A DNA stretch of 64,000 nucleotides from Mycolicibacterium moriokaense (GTDB lineage: Bacteria; Actinomycetota; Actinomycetes; Mycobacteriales; Mycobacteriaceae): positions 186,001-250,000 of the forward strand of contig NZ_QJJU01000005.1 in NCBI RefSeq assembly GCF_003201655.1. The letters are read 5' to 3'. The notes under the pieces were generated by a model that searched no databases, was not told where the DNA came from, and saw only the letters and a list, made by a program, of their open reading frames with translations. Of this stretch, positions 1-9,919 are shown piece after piece; positions within the stretch are counted from its first letter, which is position 1; the number at the start of each line of letters is the position of its first letter. A program made the position numbers and the translations under genes.

Positions 1-203
1 TCGTTGAACCGCTCGAGCGTCGTGTCCAGCGTTGACGTCGATTTGTCGAGATCGCTCAGCGTCTCGGTCAGGCCGACAAGGATGGTGTCGACCTGGTCCA
101 CGGTGACGTCGGCATTTAGCGCGGCCTGCGCGAGCTTGCGGATCCGCTCGGTCCCGGTGCGCGTCGTGGGCCTGCCGCCTCCTTTGTCTGCCATGACGGC
201 CAT
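1..203 (-). CDS. Conserved hypothetical protein (Rv1444c position), 3' part cut off by window edge
   Basis: The reverse strand reads open from an ATG at 203 (alternative ATG at 194) to the window edge. The visible 67 residues start MAVMADKGGGRPTTRT and continue into a polar helical stretch (QAALNADVTVDQVDTILVGL, then a D/S/T-rich segment) suggesting a small cytosolic helical or coiled-coil protein. No catalytic motif is visible. By position next to pgl it matches the small hypothetical gene Rv1444c of M. tuberculosis (recalled synteny). Codon use is strongly GC3-biased on this strand, so the 67-codon plus-strand reading frame here is taken as a shadow. The function is not known. Confidence 0.6.
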   Translation of the reverse strand, partial: MAVMADKGGGRPTTRTGTERIRKLAQAALNADVTVDQVDTILVGLTETLSDLDKSTSTLDTTLERFN

Positions 204-253
204 TTGATCACAGCGGTGGAACCGCGGGAGCGGACTGGTCGTCTGAATCAGAT

Positions 254-415
254 GTGACCAACCGCGTAGGAGATGCGCCATCCCGCCAATGCCACGCCGA
301 CCCGAGGCGGCAACTCAAGTACACCGACCAGCCCACGCGGACAGCCCAGTACGCGCACGGGTTTCGTGATGGTGAGACCGAGCTCAAGATCCACTATCCG
401 CGAGACTGGAGTTAA
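254..415 (+). CDS. Putative 53-residue small protein
   Basis: A GTG at 254 opens a 53-codon frame ending in TAA at 415, the only convincing coding signal in the 272-bp gap before pgl. The protein is hydrophilic (TNRVGDAPSRQ at the start, KIHYPRDWS at the end) and rich in Tyr, His, Arg and Asp, looking like a real folded or nucleic-acid-binding microprotein rather than noise. Third codon positions from about codon 8 are nearly all G or C, typical of genuine genes in this genome. No strong ribosome-binding site is visible; there is no other in-frame start back to the stop at 194. The 61-codon minus-strand frame over the same bases is judged less likely. Function unknown. Confidence 0.45.
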   Translation: MTNRVGDAPSRQCHADPRRQLKYTDQPTRTAQYAHGFRDGETELKIHYPRDWS

Positions 416-475
416 GGCGTCGCCCACTGGCACTTTCTTGCGATAAGTGCAGTCTCGCGGACGGTAGGGGTGCCG

Positions 476-1213
476 TCAGAGCTTGGAAGCGGCGTCCTCG
501 TCAAGCAACCAGACCGTCGCCACGCGGCCGATCGCGCCTGCGGAGGGGACGTCGACGGGCTTCGCCCCACCGATCGCGGCGGCCACCGCGTCGGCCTTCG
601 CTGCGCCAGACACTACCAGCCACACCTCCCGTGACCGCTGAACCGCCGGCAGCGTCAACGTGATTCGACGCGGCGGCGGCTTGGGGGAGTCGGGGACGCC
701 GACCACCAGGCGGCTCGTCTCGCGCACTGCGGGTGTCTCAGGGAAGAGTGAGTTAATGTGGCCTTCGCCGCCCATACCCAAAAGGTGGACGTCGAAATCC
801 GGTGCGGGCTGGCCATCTTCGGCATTGGCCGCCAGCACGCCTTCGTAGTCCTGCGCCGCGGCGTCTAGGTCGTCGCCGTATTCGCCGTCGCTCGGCGACA
901 TCGGGTGCACGTTGGCGGCGGGGATGTCGATGTGGTCGAGCAGTGCCTCCCTGGCCTGCTTTTCATTGCGTTCGTCATCGTCTGCCGGGACGAACCGATC
1001 GTCGCCCCAGTAAAGGTGAACCTTCGACCAGTCGATCTTGTCGGCCTGTTCGCCGACCCGCTTGAGTAGACCGATGCCGGTGCCGCCGCCGGTGAGCACG
1101 ACGTCGGCCGTGCCGCGTTTGTCGATGGCGCCCATGATCGCGTCGACAAGTCGATCGCCCGCCGCGGCCACCAATGCATCGGTGTCGGAGTACTTCTCGA
1201 CGATGTGGCTCAT
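476..1213 (-). CDS. pgl: 6-phosphogluconolactonase
   Basis: Hydrolyses 6-phosphoglucono-delta-lactone to 6-phosphogluconate, step two of the oxidative pentose phosphate pathway, in the cytosol. The 245-residue product has the family layout: TGGGT at 41-45, WGDDRFVP at 69-76 and the signature [14 protein letters not shown] at 145-158. The ATG at 1213 is chosen because it overlaps the opcA stop as ATGA, and the frame upstream of it is only the 3' end of opcA read in another frame. It is the last gene of the zwf-opcA-pgl block, so translation is probably coupled to opcA. Confidence 0.95.
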   Translation of the reverse strand: MSHIVEKYSDTDALVAAAGDRLVDAIMGAIDKRGTADVVLTGGGTGIGLLKRVGEQADKIDWSKVHLYWGDDRFVPADDDERNEKQAREALLDHIDIPAANVHPMSPSDGEYGDDLDAAAQDYEGVLAANAEDGQPAPDFDVHLLGMGGEGHINSLFPETPAVRETSRLVVGVPDSPKPPPRRITLTLPAVQRSREVWLVVSGAAKADAVAAAIGGAKPVDVPSAGAIGRVATVWLLDEDAASKL

Positions 1214-2121
1214 ACGTACTGGACCTTTTCGATGCCCTGCAGCGCCTCGTGGTAGATCTCGTCGGCATCCAGCCTCCGCAGATCCTCGGCAAGGCATTCC
1301 TTGGCTTCCCTGCGCGCCAACGGAATCCGTGCTTCCGGCCTGCTGGTGCGGGTCAGCGTTGCGGTTATCCCGGTCTGCGGACGCTGAAGCGTGATGGTCT
1401 CACTGCTTCTGACGAGGTCCACCCTCAGCTCGCCCACCGCGCGTTGCACCGGACCGTCGATCCTGGCGGCCAGCCAGCCCGCAAGGACGTCGAGCGAAGG
1501 CTCATCCTTCAGGCCCGACACCACCGCCGAGGTGATCGGCTCATAGGGCGCCTGATCGAGCGCCGACGCCAGCAGCGCGCGCCAGTAGGTGATGCGGGCC
1601 CACGCCAGGTCGGTATCGCCATCGGTGTAGCCCTGCAGGCGGCTTTTGATAGCGGCAAGGGGATCAGCGCAATCCGTTGCATTCGTTATCCGGCGAATTG
1701 CCAACTGGCCCAATGGGTCCTGTGCCGGAACGTCTGGACCACCCTTCGGCCACCATGCTACAACCGGGGTGTCGGGCAGCAGGAAGGGCAGCACAACGCT
1801 GCTGGCGTGATCGGCGAGTTCACCGTGTAAACGAAGTGAAACGACCTCGCCCGCACCCGCATCGCCACCGACGCGCAGCTGCGCGTCGAGTCGCGGCTCT
1901 GGGGCTTTTCGATCGCCGTGGACCACCACGATCACACGGCACGGGTGTTCACGGCTAGCGAAGTTGGCAGCCTCGATCGAGTCTTCTAACGCATCGTCGG
2001 AGTCAAGAGAAATCACGAGCGTGAGCACCCGGCTCAGTGTGATTGCGCCGCCCTCTTCGCGGAGGCCGGTGATCTTCTTGTTGATGTCGTTCGTGGTTGT
2101 GTCGGGCAGGTCGACAATCAT
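1210..2121 (-). CDS. opcA: Glucose-6-phosphate dehydrogenase assembly protein OpcA
   Basis: The 303-residue protein, starting [17 protein letters not shown], is the size and composition of actinobacterial OpcA, which binds Zwf and promotes its assembly and activity. A segment around residues 120-140 contains [14 protein letters not shown], a conserved stretch in this family. It lies 28 bp downstream of zwf and overlaps pgl by 4 bp, exactly the zwf-opcA-pgl order seen in actinobacteria. No catalytic role is expected. The family assignment rests on size, context and the conserved tryptophan-rich segment. Confidence 0.92.
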   Translation of the reverse strand: MIVDLPDTTTNDINKKITGLREEGGAITLSRVLTLVISLDSDDALEDSIEAANFASREHPCRVIVVVHGDRKAPEPRLDAQLRVGGDAGAGEVVSLRLHGELADHASSVVLPFLLPDTPVVAWWPKGGPDVPAQDPLGQLAIRRITNATDCADPLAAIKSRLQGYTDGDTDLAWARITYWRALLASALDQAPYEPITSAVVSGLKDEPSLDVLAGWLAARIDGPVQRAVGELRVDLVRSSETITLQRPQTGITATLTRTSRPEARIPLARREAKECLAEDLRRLDADEIYHEALQGIEKVQYV

Positions 2122-2149
2122 AGTTGTCGGTTCCTCGCGCTAGCGCTCG

Positions 2150-3676
2150 TCACGGCCGCCTCCATTCCCTGCCCATGCGGTGCATCATCTCGTCGGCCGA
2201 CGCCGGTCCCCATGTGCCCGATTCGTAGGCATCGGGCTTGCCGTGCGAGGCCCAGTCACCCAGCACGGGATCCAGGATCTCCCAGGACAACTCGACCTCA
2301 GCATTGGTTGGGAACAGCGACGGTTCACCGAGCAGCATGTCGAGGATCAGCCGTTCGTAGGCTTCGGGGGAGTCCTCGGCGAACGCCGAGCCGTAGGAGA
2401 AGTCCATGTTGACATCGCGGACCTCCATCGCGCTGCCGGGGACCTTGGAGCCGAAACGCGTGGTGATGCCTTCGTCGGGCTGCACCCTGATCACCAACGC
2501 GTTCTGGCCGAGTTCCTCCGTCATCGTCTTGTCGAACGGCAGGTGCGGGGCCCGCTTGAAGATCAGCGCGATCTCGGTCACCCTGCGCCCCAGGCGTTTT
2601 CCGGTGCGCAGGAAGAACGGCACACCCGCCCAGCGGCGGGTGTCGATCTCCAGCGTGATCGCCGCATACGTCTCGGTAGTGGACTCCTTCGAGAATCCTT
2701 CCTCGTCGAGGAGACCGGTGACCTTCTCGCTGCCCTGCCAACCTGCCGCGTACTGCCCCCGAGCGGTGGTGTCATCGAGGGGCTGCATCAGCCGGATCGC
2801 GGAGAGCACCTTGATCTTCTCCGCCTGCAGCTCGTGCGGGCTGAAGCTGACCGGCTCCTCCATCGCGGTAAGGGCAAGCAGCTGAATGAGGTGATTCTGA
2901 ATGACATCGCGGGCCGCGCCGACCCCGTCGTAGTAGCCACCCCGGCCACCGAGGCCGATGTCCTCGGCCATGGTGATTTGCACGCTGTCGACGTAGTTGT
3001 TGTTCCAGATCGGTTCGTACAGCTCGTTGGCGAATCGAAGGGCGAGGATGTTCTGAACTGTCTCCTTGCCGAGGTAGTGATCGATGCGGAACACCGACTC
3101 CTCTGGGAAGACGCTGTTGACGACACCGTTGAGTTCGCGGGCGCTTGCGAGATCGTGGCCGAATGGCTTCTCGATCACCACCCGGCTCCAACGGCCGTCC
3201 TGCGGGCGGGCCAATCCGGACTTCTGGAGCTGCTCGCACACCTGCTGGAAGGCCTTGGGCGGAATCGACAGATAGAACGCGTGGTTGCCGCCGGTGCCCC
3301 GCTCGCTGTCGAGCTTCTGCAGTGTCTCGGTCAGCCGCTCGAATGCCTTTGGATCATCGAAAGTGCCCTGTACGAACCGGATTCCCTCGGCCAACCGGTC
3401 CCACACCTCCTGGCGGTATGGCGTGCGGGCGTGCTTCCTGACGGAGTCGCAAACGAGCTTGCCGAAATCCTCGTCGACCCAATCCCTGCGGGCGAACCCG
3501 ACAAGGGCGAAGTTCGCGGGCAGCAGTCCGCGATTGGCCAGGTCGTAGATGGCGGGCATCAACTTCTTGGTGGCCAGATCGCCTGTGACGCCGAAGATCA
3601 CCACCCCACACGGACCGGGAATTCGCGGCATCCGCTTGTCGCGCTTGTCGCGCAGCGGATTACTCCAAGCTGTCAT
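2150..3676 (-). CDS. zwf: Glucose-6-phosphate 1-dehydrogenase
   Basis: Oxidises glucose-6-phosphate to 6-phosphogluconolactone with reduction of NADP. The 508-residue protein has the Rossmann start FGVTGDLA at 28-35 and the active-site motif RIDHYLGKE near residue 200, followed by the long C-terminal G6PD domain. Full family length. The ATG at 3676 overlaps the tal stop (ATGA), which implies coupling; the protein starts [15 protein letters not shown], matching the conserved N-terminus of the mycobacterial Zwf2 group as I recall it. It is the entry enzyme for NADPH supply and sits directly after transaldolase. Confidence 0.96.
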   Translation of the reverse strand: MTAWSNPLRDKRDKRMPRIPGPCGVVIFGVTGDLATKKLMPAIYDLANRGLLPANFALVGFARRDWVDEDFGKLVCDSVRKHARTPYRQEVWDRLAEGIRFVQGTFDDPKAFERLTETLQKLDSERGTGGNHAFYLSIPPKAFQQVCEQLQKSGLARPQDGRWSRVVIEKPFGHDLASARELNGVVNSVFPEESVFRIDHYLGKETVQNILALRFANELYEPIWNNNYVDSVQITMAEDIGLGGRGGYYDGVGAARDVIQNHLIQLLALTAMEEPVSFSPHELQAEKIKVLSAIRLMQPLDDTTARGQYAAGWQGSEKVTGLLDEEGFSKESTTETYAAITLEIDTRRWAGVPFFLRTGKRLGRRVTEIALIFKRAPHLPFDKTMTEELGQNALVIRVQPDEGITTRFGSKVPGSAMEVRDVNMDFSYGSAFAEDSPEAYERLILDMLLGEPSLFPTNAEVELSWEILDPVLGDWASHGKPDAYESGTWGPASADEMMHRMGREWRRP

Positions 3677-4791
3677 TTCTTTGCGGCGTCGAGCTGACCT
3701 TGCGTCGCTTCGAGCAGCTCAAGCCATGCCTTCTCGAACTTCTCGACCCCTTCGTCCTCGAGCACCTTGAACACATCCGGAAGGTCGATGCCCACCGCGG
3801 CAAGGTTGTCAAAAACTCCCTGAGCTTCCCCCGCGGTGCCGCTGACGGTGTCGCCGGTGATGACGCCGTGATCGGCCACCGCATCAATCGTCTTCTCCGG
3901 CATGGTGTTCACCGTGTTCGGCGCGACCAGCTCGGTGACATACAGCGTGTCGGAGTAGTCCGGGTTCTTGACACCGGTCGATGCCCACAGCGGTCGCTGC
4001 ACGCGGGCACCGTCGGCCTTGACCGCGCCGTAACGGGAACCGCCGACGAACACTTCCTCGTACGCCGCGTAGGCCAGCCGCGCGTTGGCGACACCAGCCT
4101 GCCCGCGCAGCGCCAGCGCCTCGTCGCTGCCGATCTTCTCCAGACGTGCGTCGATCTCGGTGTCCACCCGAGACACGAAGAACGATGCGACCGAATGGAT
4201 CTTGGAGATGTCGTGGCCGGCTTCCTTGGCCTTCTCCAAGCCCGCCAGGTACGCGTCCATCACGGCGCGGTGCCTCTCGACCGAGAAGATCAGCGTCACG
4301 TTGACCGAAATGCCTTCGGCGATAACGGCGGTGATGGCGGGCAGCCCGGCTAGCGTTGCCGGAATCTTGATCAGCAGGTTGGGCCGGTCGACAATCTTCC
4401 ACAGTTCGATGGCCTGCAGGATGGTCTTGTCGGTGTCGTGCGCCAACCGTGGGTCGACCTCGATCGACACCCGGCCGTCGACTCCGCCCGACAATTCGTA
4501 CTGCTTGGCCAGCACGTCGCAGGCGTTGCGCACGTCGTCGGTGGTCACGGTGCGGATCGTCGCGTCGACGTCGGCGCCCCGCTCGGCGAGCTCGGAGACT
4601 TGCTCGTCGTACGCGGTGCCCTTCGAAAGGGCGGCCTGGAAGATCGACGGGTTGGTGGTCACGCCGACGACACTCATGGTGTCGATCAGCTCCTGCAGAT
4701 TGCCGGTTTGCAGTCGCTCGCGGGACAGGTCGTCCAGCCACACGGACACACCCGCTGCGGATAGGGCCGCAAGATTGGGATTCTGAGCCAT
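3673..4791 (-). CDS. tal: Transaldolase
   Basis: Transfers a dihydroxyacetone unit between sedoheptulose-7-phosphate and glyceraldehyde-3-phosphate. The 372-residue product carries TNPSIF at 46-51 and the Schiff-base lysine in LLIKIPAT (K142), as in the longer actinobacterial TalAB family. ATG 4791 was picked because AAAGGTGA stands eight bases before it on the coding strand; the frame extends another 85 codons upstream into tkt but with out-of-frame composition. It follows tkt by 17 bp and overlaps zwf by 4 bp. Confidence 0.95.
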   Translation of the reverse strand: MAQNPNLAALSAAGVSVWLDDLSRERLQTGNLQELIDTMSVVGVTTNPSIFQAALSKGTAYDEQVSELAERGADVDATIRTVTTDDVRNACDVLAKQYELSGGVDGRVSIEVDPRLAHDTDKTILQAIELWKIVDRPNLLIKIPATLAGLPAITAVIAEGISVNVTLIFSVERHRAVMDAYLAGLEKAKEAGHDISKIHSVASFFVSRVDTEIDARLEKIGSDEALALRGQAGVANARLAYAAYEEVFVGGSRYGAVKADGARVQRPLWASTGVKNPDYSDTLYVTELVAPNTVNTMPEKTIDAVADHGVITGDTVSGTAGEAQGVFDNLAAVGIDLPDVFKVLEDEGVEKFEKAWLELLEATQGQLDAAKK

Positions 4792-4808
4792 CAGTTCACC
4801 TTTCGAAA

Positions 4809-6899
4809 TCAGTTGTCTAGTGATCGCTCCGCGGCGGCCACCACGGCCTCCGGGGTAAACCCGAACTCGCGGAACAAGGTCTTGTCGTCGGCGGATGCGC
4901 CGTAATGCTCGATGGAGACGATTTCGCCGGTGTCGCCGACCAGCTTGTACCAGCTCTGTGCAACCGCTGCCTCGACTGCGACACGGGCCGACACCGCGGG
5001 CGGCAGCACGCTGTCGCGGTACTCGACGGGCTGCGACTCGAACCACTCGACGCAGGGCATCGACACCACCGTCGCGGTGATTCCCTTGTCCGCCAATATC
5101 TTCTGTGCGGCCACGGCCAACTGCAGCTCCGAGCCGGTGCCGATCAACACGACGTCGGGGTTCTCATCAGGCGTTCCGCCCAGCACGTAGCCACCCTTGG
5201 CCACGCCCTCGGCGCTGGTGCCCTCCAGCACGGGGATGCCCTGACGGGTGAGGATGAAACCCACGGGGCCGCTGTTCGCACCGCGCTCGATGATCGTGCG
5301 CCACGCGAATGCGGTCTCGTTCGGATCCCCAGGCCGCACGACCGACAGGTTCGGGATGGCCCGCAGCGCTGCGAGATGTTCGATCGGCTGATGGGTGGGA
5401 CCGTCCTCGCCAAGACCGATCGAGTCGTGCGTCCAGATGTAGATCGGGTCGATGTCCATCAACGACGCCAGGCGCACGGCCCCGCGCATGTAGTCGGAGA
5501 ACTGCAGGAACGTACCGCCGAACGCGCGAGTCGGGCCGTGCAGCACGATGCCGGAAAGAATCGAGCCCATCGCGTGCTCACGGATGCCGAAGTGGAGAAC
5601 CCGACCGTAAGGATCGGCGGTGTAATCCTCTGTGGAGATCGACGGGGGGCCAAAGGATTTCACACCCTTGATGGTCGTGTTGTTGCTGCCGGCGAGATCT
5701 GCTGAACCGCCCCAGAGTTCGGGCAGCTTCGGGGCGACGTCGTTTAGCACCTGACCGAACGCGGCGCGGGTGGCCAGCGGCTTGGATCCCGGCTCCCAAT
5801 AGGTCAGGTCGGCATCCCAGCCGTCGGGAAGTTCCTGGGCCTGCAGGCGGTCGAGCAGCTTCTTGCGATCAGGTTCTCGCTGCGCCCAGGCGTCGAACTC
5901 GCCCTGCCACTTGGCGTGGGCCTCCTTGCCGCGGGCGACCAGCTTGCGGGTGTGGTCGATGACCTCATCGCGCACCTCGAAGGTCTTGTCCGGGTCGAAG
6001 CCGAGGATCTTCTTGACCGCGGCGACCTCCTCGGCGCCGAGATCCGAGCCGTGCGACTTGCCGGTGTTCATCTTGGTCGGCGCGGGGTAGCCGATGATCG
6101 TGCGCACCGCGATGAATGACGGTTTGTCGGTGACCCTTTTGGCCTCGGCGATGGCCTGTTCGATGCCGACGACGTTCTCGCCGCCCTCGACAACCTGCAC
6201 ATGCCAGCCGTACGCCTCGTACCGGGCGGGCGTGTCCTCGGTGAACGCGATGTTGGTGTTGTCCTCGATCGATATCTCGTTGTTGTCCCAGAACACGATG
6301 AGGTTGCCGAGCTGTTGGGTGCCGGCCAATGACGACGCCTCGCTGGTGACGCCTTCCTCCATGTCGCCGTCCGAAGCGAACACATAGATGTAGTGGTCGA
6401 ATGGGCTGCTGCCCGGGGCGGCGTCCGGATCGAACAGGCCGCGCTCGTAGCGCGAAGCCATCGCCATCCCGACCGCCGAGGCCAGGCCCTGACCCAGCGG
6501 GCCCGTTGTGATCTCCACGCCGGCGGTGTGGCGGAACTCCGGGTGGCCGGGGGTCTTGGACCCCCAGGTGCGCAGTGCCTCGATATCGCTCAGTTCCAGG
6601 CCGAAGCCGCCGAGGTACAGCTGTATGTAGAGCGTCAGGCTGCTGTGCCCGCACGACAGCACGAAGCGGTCGCGGCCGATCCAGTGCGTGTCGCTGGGGT
6701 CGTGGCGCATCTGCCGCTGGAACAGCGTGTACGCCAGCGGTGCCAGGCTCATCGCCGTACCGGGATGGCCATTGCCGACCTTGTGCACCGCATCCGCCGC
6801 CAGTACCCGGACGGTGTCGACCGCGACCGAGTCCACATCCGTCCAGTCATCGGGGTGATGCGGGCGGGTGAGAACAGAGATCTCGTCGAGCGTGGTCAC
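4809..6899 (-). CDS. tkt: Transketolase
   Basis: Thiamine-diphosphate enzyme moving two-carbon ketol units in the non-oxidative pentose phosphate pathway. The product of 696 residues has [19 protein letters not shown] near the N-terminus, the TPP motif around SDGDMEEG with the following NN pair (FWDNNEIS), and the pyrimidine-domain segment GIREHAMG. The GTG at 6899 is used: GAAGGAG lies 9-10 bases before it and the encoded start VTTLDEIS matches transketolases of this genus. An upstream ATG at 6947 would add 16 atypical residues. First gene of the tkt-tal-zwf-opcA-pgl run. Confidence 0.95.
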   Translation of the reverse strand: MTTLDEISVLTRPHHPDDWTDVDSVAVDTVRVLAADAVHKVGNGHPGTAMSLAPLAYTLFQRQMRHDPSDTHWIGRDRFVLSCGHSSLTLYIQLYLGGFGLELSDIEALRTWGSKTPGHPEFRHTAGVEITTGPLGQGLASAVGMAMASRYERGLFDPDAAPGSSPFDHYIYVFASDGDMEEGVTSEASSLAGTQQLGNLIVFWDNNEISIEDNTNIAFTEDTPARYEAYGWHVQVVEGGENVVGIEQAIAEAKRVTDKPSFIAVRTIIGYPAPTKMNTGKSHGSDLGAEEVAAVKKILGFDPDKTFEVRDEVIDHTRKLVARGKEAHAKWQGEFDAWAQREPDRKKLLDRLQAQELPDGWDADLTYWEPGSKPLATRAAFGQVLNDVAPKLPELWGGSADLAGSNNTTIKGVKSFGPPSISTEDYTADPYGRVLHFGIREHAMGSILSGIVLHGPTRAFGGTFLQFSDYMRGAVRLASLMDIDPIYIWTHDSIGLGEDGPTHQPIEHLAALRAIPNLSVVRPGDPNETAFAWRTIIERGANSGPVGFILTRQGIPVLEGTSAEGVAKGGYVLGGTPDENPDVVLIGTGSELQLAVAAQKILADKGITATVVSMPCVEWFESQPVEYRDSVLPPAVSARVAVEAAVAQSWYKLVGDTGEIVSIEHYGASADDKTLFREFGFTPEAVVAAAERSLDN

Positions 6900-6945
6900 T
6901 TGGCGCACTCCTTCGATAGGCCCGGCATCGCAATCCGCTTGGTCC

Positions 6946-6951
6946 ACCCTA
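6946..6951 (-). promoter_or_regulatory. Candidate -10 box for the tkt operon
   Basis: On the minus strand TAGGGT fits the mycobacterial TANNNT -10 consensus, with a predicted start about 7 bases on, giving a leader of roughly 40 bases that contains the AAGGAG of tkt. It is the only good box between tkt and the divergent ctaB. No clear -35 is visible, which is common in this genus. Confidence 0.4.
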
Positions 6952-7010
6952 GTGCGCGAACCTTGGCCGCCGCAGGTCCGTGGGGGACGATTAGGCGGCC
7001 GTTCAGGTGC

Positions 7011-7035
7011 GGTCTACCATCCTCTGTAGTAGACC
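7011..7035 (+). promoter_or_regulatory. Inverted repeat over the ctaB promoter
   Basis: GGTCTAC (7011-7017) and GTAGACC (7029-7035) form a perfect 7-bp inverted repeat with an 11-bp spacer. The left arm overlaps a TANNNT box, TACCAT at 7015-7020, which would start transcription near 7027, within the repeat. The ribosome site TTAGGAG (7037-7043) and GTG start at 7050 follow immediately. The element could be an operator or an RNA hairpin in the leader; the bound factor is unknown. Confidence 0.4.
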
Positions 7036-7049
7036 CTTAGGAGTTTTGC

Positions 7050-7982
7050 GTGAGCGTTCGCGAGGGCAGCCTGAAGAGTGAGGCGCCGAACCGAATACGC
7101 ACCGCGCTCCTTGGCTACTTATCTCTGACGAAGCCGCGGGTGATCGAGCTGCTGCTCGTCACCACGATCCCCGCGATGCTGCTGGCCCATCGGGGCTCCG
7201 TCGATCCGCTGCTGATCCTCAACACGCTGGTGGGTGGTCTCCTGGCGGCGGCGGGCGCCAACACGCTGAACTGCGTCGCCGACGCGGACATCGACAAGGT
7301 GATGAAGCGCACCGCCGGTCGGCCGCTGGCCAGGGCCACCGTCCCGCGCAGTCATGCGCTGGTATTCGGGCTGGCGTTGTCGGTCGGCTCGTTTTTCTGG
7401 CTGTGGTGGACGACGAACATGCTGTCCGCGCATCTAGCGGGTGCCACGATCGCGTTCTACGTGCTTGTCTACACCCTGCTGCTCAAGCGACGCACCTCGC
7501 AGAACGTCGTGTGGGGCGGGGCGGCCGGCTGCATGCCCGTGATGATCGGCTGGTCCGCGGTGACCGGGACCATCCAATGGCCCGCGCTGGTGATGTTCGC
7601 CATTATCTTCTTCTGGACGCCGCCACACACCTGGGCGCTGGCCATGCGCTACAAGGAGGACTACAGGGCGGCCGGCGTGCCGATGCTGCCCGCGGTCGCC
7701 ACCGAGGAGCAGGTCACCAAGCAGATCCTGATCTACACCTGGCTGACGGTGTTGGCGACGCTGGCGTTGGCGCTCACGACGGGTTGGCTGTATGCGTCGG
7801 TGGCGTTGTTGGCAGGCGCCTGGTTCCTGGTGATGGCCCATCAGCTGTATGCAGGTGTGCGCCGTGGTGAGCCGGTGAAGCCGCTGCGACTGTTCCTGCA
7901 GTCCAACAACTACCTCGCCGTGGTGTTCTGCGCGCTGGCGGTGGATTCGGTCCTGGCGCTGCCGACGTTGTTTACCGTCTGA
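7050..7982 (+). CDS. ctaB: Protohaem IX farnesyltransferase (haem O synthase)
   Basis: Integral-membrane UbiA-family prenyltransferase that converts haem B to haem O for cytochrome aa3 oxidase. The 310-residue protein has the first Asp-rich motif in [20 protein letters not shown] and the second loop segment [16 protein letters not shown], separated by hydrophobic helices; about nine membrane segments are evident. The GTG start has TTAGGAG six bases upstream. CtaA, the next enzyme of the pathway, is encoded about 3.8 kb away at 10811-11767. Confidence 0.95.
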   Translation: MSVREGSLKSEAPNRIRTALLGYLSLTKPRVIELLLVTTIPAMLLAHRGSVDPLLILNTLVGGLLAAAGANTLNCVADADIDKVMKRTAGRPLARATVPRSHALVFGLALSVGSFFWLWWTTNMLSAHLAGATIAFYVLVYTLLLKRRTSQNVVWGGAAGCMPVMIGWSAVTGTIQWPALVMFAIIFFWTPPHTWALAMRYKEDYRAAGVPMLPAVATEEQVTKQILIYTWLTVLATLALALTTGWLYASVALLAGAWFLVMAHQLYAGVRRGEPVKPLRLFLQSNNYLAVVFCALAVDSVLALPTLFTV

Positions 7983-7985
7983 CAC

Positions 7986-8933
7986 ATGCCCATTCACGTC
8001 TCCCCGGATAATTTCATCCGGGCCGAGAGCGACCTCTATTTCGGCAATCTTGTCAACGACGGCGGATTCGGAAAGTTTCACCACATCCGGGAACTGAGCC
8101 GCATCGACCACCAGCTCGTGATCCGGCAGAACCGCGACACCCTGTATTCGGCGGGAGTGTTCGACCTCGACGCAGGCCCAGTGACCATCGGGTTGCCCGA
8201 TGCAGGCGAGCGGTTCATGTCCTTGCAAGTCATCACTGAGGACCACTACGTGCCGCAGGTCATCTACTCCGCAGGCACGCACACGTTCACCCGCGACGCA
8301 ATCGGCACCCGATACGTCATGATGGCCGTGCGCACATTGGTTGATCCCAATAGTCCCGCGGATATCGATTCGGTCCACTGGCTTCAGGATGCGATGACTG
8401 CCGAACAGGACAGCGTTGGCACTTTCCATGTTCCCGACTGGGACCCGGTGAGCCAGAAGGCGGTTCGCGATGCGCTGCTCGCGCTGGCGAGCACTCTGCC
8501 CGACACCAAGAAGGCATTCGGCGCGGCGGCCGACACCGACCCGGTGCGCCACCTGATCTGTTCGGCGTCGGCATGGGGCGGCAATCCGGAGAAAGATGCG
8601 CTCTACCTCAACGTCACCCCGCCCGAGAATGACGGCACGACCCGTTACCGGCTTTCGGTCGGTGACGTGCCCGTCGACGGCTTCTGGTCGATCACCGTGT
8701 ACAACGCCGACGGCTACTTCACCGCCAACCCACAGAACGCCTACTCGCTGAACAACATCACATCGCAGCGGGGCGCAGACGGGTCGGTCCAACTGCAGTT
8801 CGGTGGCTGCGACGGCTCGCTGCCCAACTGTCTGCCCATCACGCCCGGGTGGAATTACCTGGTCCGGCTGTACCGACCGCGGCAGGAGATCCTCGACGGG
8901 TCGTGGACTTTCCCTGCTGCGGCACCCGTCTAG
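7986..8933 (+). CDS. DUF1254/DUF1214 domain protein
   Basis: A 315-residue protein with an N-terminal DUF1254-like part (residues ~15-130; NRDTLYSAGVFDLDAGP, then the segment ERFMSLQVITEDHYVP) and a C-terminal DUF1214-like part (FWSITVYNADGYFTANPQNAYSLN and, at the end, GWNYLVRLYRPRQEILDGSW). These families occur together in many bacteria and have no agreed biochemical role. No signal peptide is present here, unlike many relatives. The ATG lies 3 bp after the ctaB stop, so it is probably co-transcribed with ctaB. Its 3' end overlaps convergent qor by 4 bp. In M. tuberculosis this position holds PE_PGRS28 and Rv1453 (recalled). Confidence 0.85.
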   Translation: MPIHVSPDNFIRAESDLYFGNLVNDGGFGKFHHIRELSRIDHQLVIRQNRDTLYSAGVFDLDAGPVTIGLPDAGERFMSLQVITEDHYVPQVIYSAGTHTFTRDAIGTRYVMMAVRTLVDPNSPADIDSVHWLQDAMTAEQDSVGTFHVPDWDPVSQKAVRDALLALASTLPDTKKAFGAAADTDPVRHLICSASAWGGNPEKDALYLNVTPPENDGTTRYRLSVGDVPVDGFWSITVYNADGYFTANPQNAYSLNNITSQRGADGSVQLQFGGCDGSLPNCLPITPGWNYLVRLYRPRQEILDGSWTFPAAAPV

Positions 8934-9901
8934 GGCACCAGAACGACGGACCCGACGGTCCTGCGGCCCTGTAGGTCGCGATGGGCCTGCTCGGCATCCT
9001 CGAGGCGGTAGCGCTCGCTGATCGTGACGGTGATGGTGCCGTCGGCGATCGCGTTGAGTAGTTCGCCTGCACGCCAAGCGAACTCATCCGCGGTGTGGGT
9101 GTAGTGCAGGAGTGTCGGCCTGGTCAGAAACACCGAACCGGCCGCGTTGAGCCGCTGTGGATCGAAGGGCGGCACCGGCCCGCTGGACGCGCCGAACAGC
9201 GCAAGGGTGCCGCGGATCCTCAGGCTGGCAAGGCTGGCGTCGAAGGTGGCGGCGCCGACGCCGTCGTACACCGCGGCCACGCCGCCGTCGGTCAGTTCCT
9301 TGATTTTGGCGCCGAACTCCGCGGGGTCGTCGGGATAGTCGAGCACCTCGATGGCGCCTGCCTTGCGCGACAGCTCGGCCTTCTCCGGCGTCGAAACGGT
9401 GGTGATCACGCTGACCGCCAGGCTGGCGGCCCACTGGGTCAAGATGAGGCCGACGCCGCCAGCGCCGGCGTGCACCAGCACGGTGTCGCCCTGCTGAACT
9501 GGGTACACCGACTTGATCAGGTAGTGCGCGGTCATCCCCTTGAGTAGGGAGGCGGCTGCCGCGTCGGGGCTGACGCCCTCGGGCACGTACGCGACGAGAT
9601 CGGCTGGAGCGAGGGAGTATTCGGCGTAGGCGCCATTGGCCTGTGCGGTGACGACCCGATCGCCGACGCTGAGTGCCGCGACGTCGTCGCCGACCGCCTC
9701 GACGGTGCCACAGACCTCGGTGCCCAGTACGAACGGCAGCTCGCGCGGGTACTGGCCCGAGCGGAAATACGTGTCGATGAAGTTCACGCCGATCGCCTCG
9801 GCCTTGATCAGCACCTCACCGGGCCCAGGGGAGGGCCGGGGTTTGTCGACGTGGGTAAGGACTTCTGGTCCGCCGGTCTCGGCGACTTCAATGGCCTTCA
9901 T
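8930..9901 (-). CDS. qor: NADPH:quinone oxidoreductase, zeta-crystallin type
   Basis: Zinc-free medium-chain dehydrogenase/reductase. The 323 residues include the GroES-like N-terminal fold (GVNFIDTYFRSGQYP), GTEVCGTVEAVGDDV, and the NADPH-binding HAGAGGVGLILTQWA near the middle. No Cys cluster for structural zinc is present, as expected for quinone reductases. It reduces quinones one electron at a time in characterised relatives. It is convergent with the DUF1254 gene (4-bp overlap) and divergent from the ATP-grasp gene, with only 18 bp between the two start codons. Corresponds in position to Rv1454c. Confidence 0.9.
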   Translation of the reverse strand: MKAIEVAETGGPEVLTHVDKPRPSPGPGEVLIKAEAIGVNFIDTYFRSGQYPRELPFVLGTEVCGTVEAVGDDVAALSVGDRVVTAQANGAYAEYSLAPADLVAYVPEGVSPDAAAASLLKGMTAHYLIKSVYPVQQGDTVLVHAGAGGVGLILTQWAASLAVSVITTVSTPEKAELSRKAGAIEVLDYPDDPAEFGAKIKELTDGGVAAVYDGVGAATFDASLASLRIRGTLALFGASSGPVPPFDPQRLNAAGSVFLTRPTLLHYTHTADEFAWRAGELLNAIADGTITVTISERYRLEDAEQAHRDLQGRRTVGSVVLVP

Positions 9902-9919
9902 CCTGACTATCCTGCCAAG

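Noticed and set aside
248..433. 61-codon minus-strand frame before pgl
   Set aside because: Weaker codon bias than the plus-strand 254-415 frame over the same bases.
2180..3697. 505-codon open frame opposite zwf
   Set aside because: Antisense shadow created by high GC3 in zwf; no homology signals and no start context.
7434..9077. 547-codon minus-strand frame
   Set aside because: Runs opposite ctaB and the DUF1254 gene, both of which have clear family motifs.
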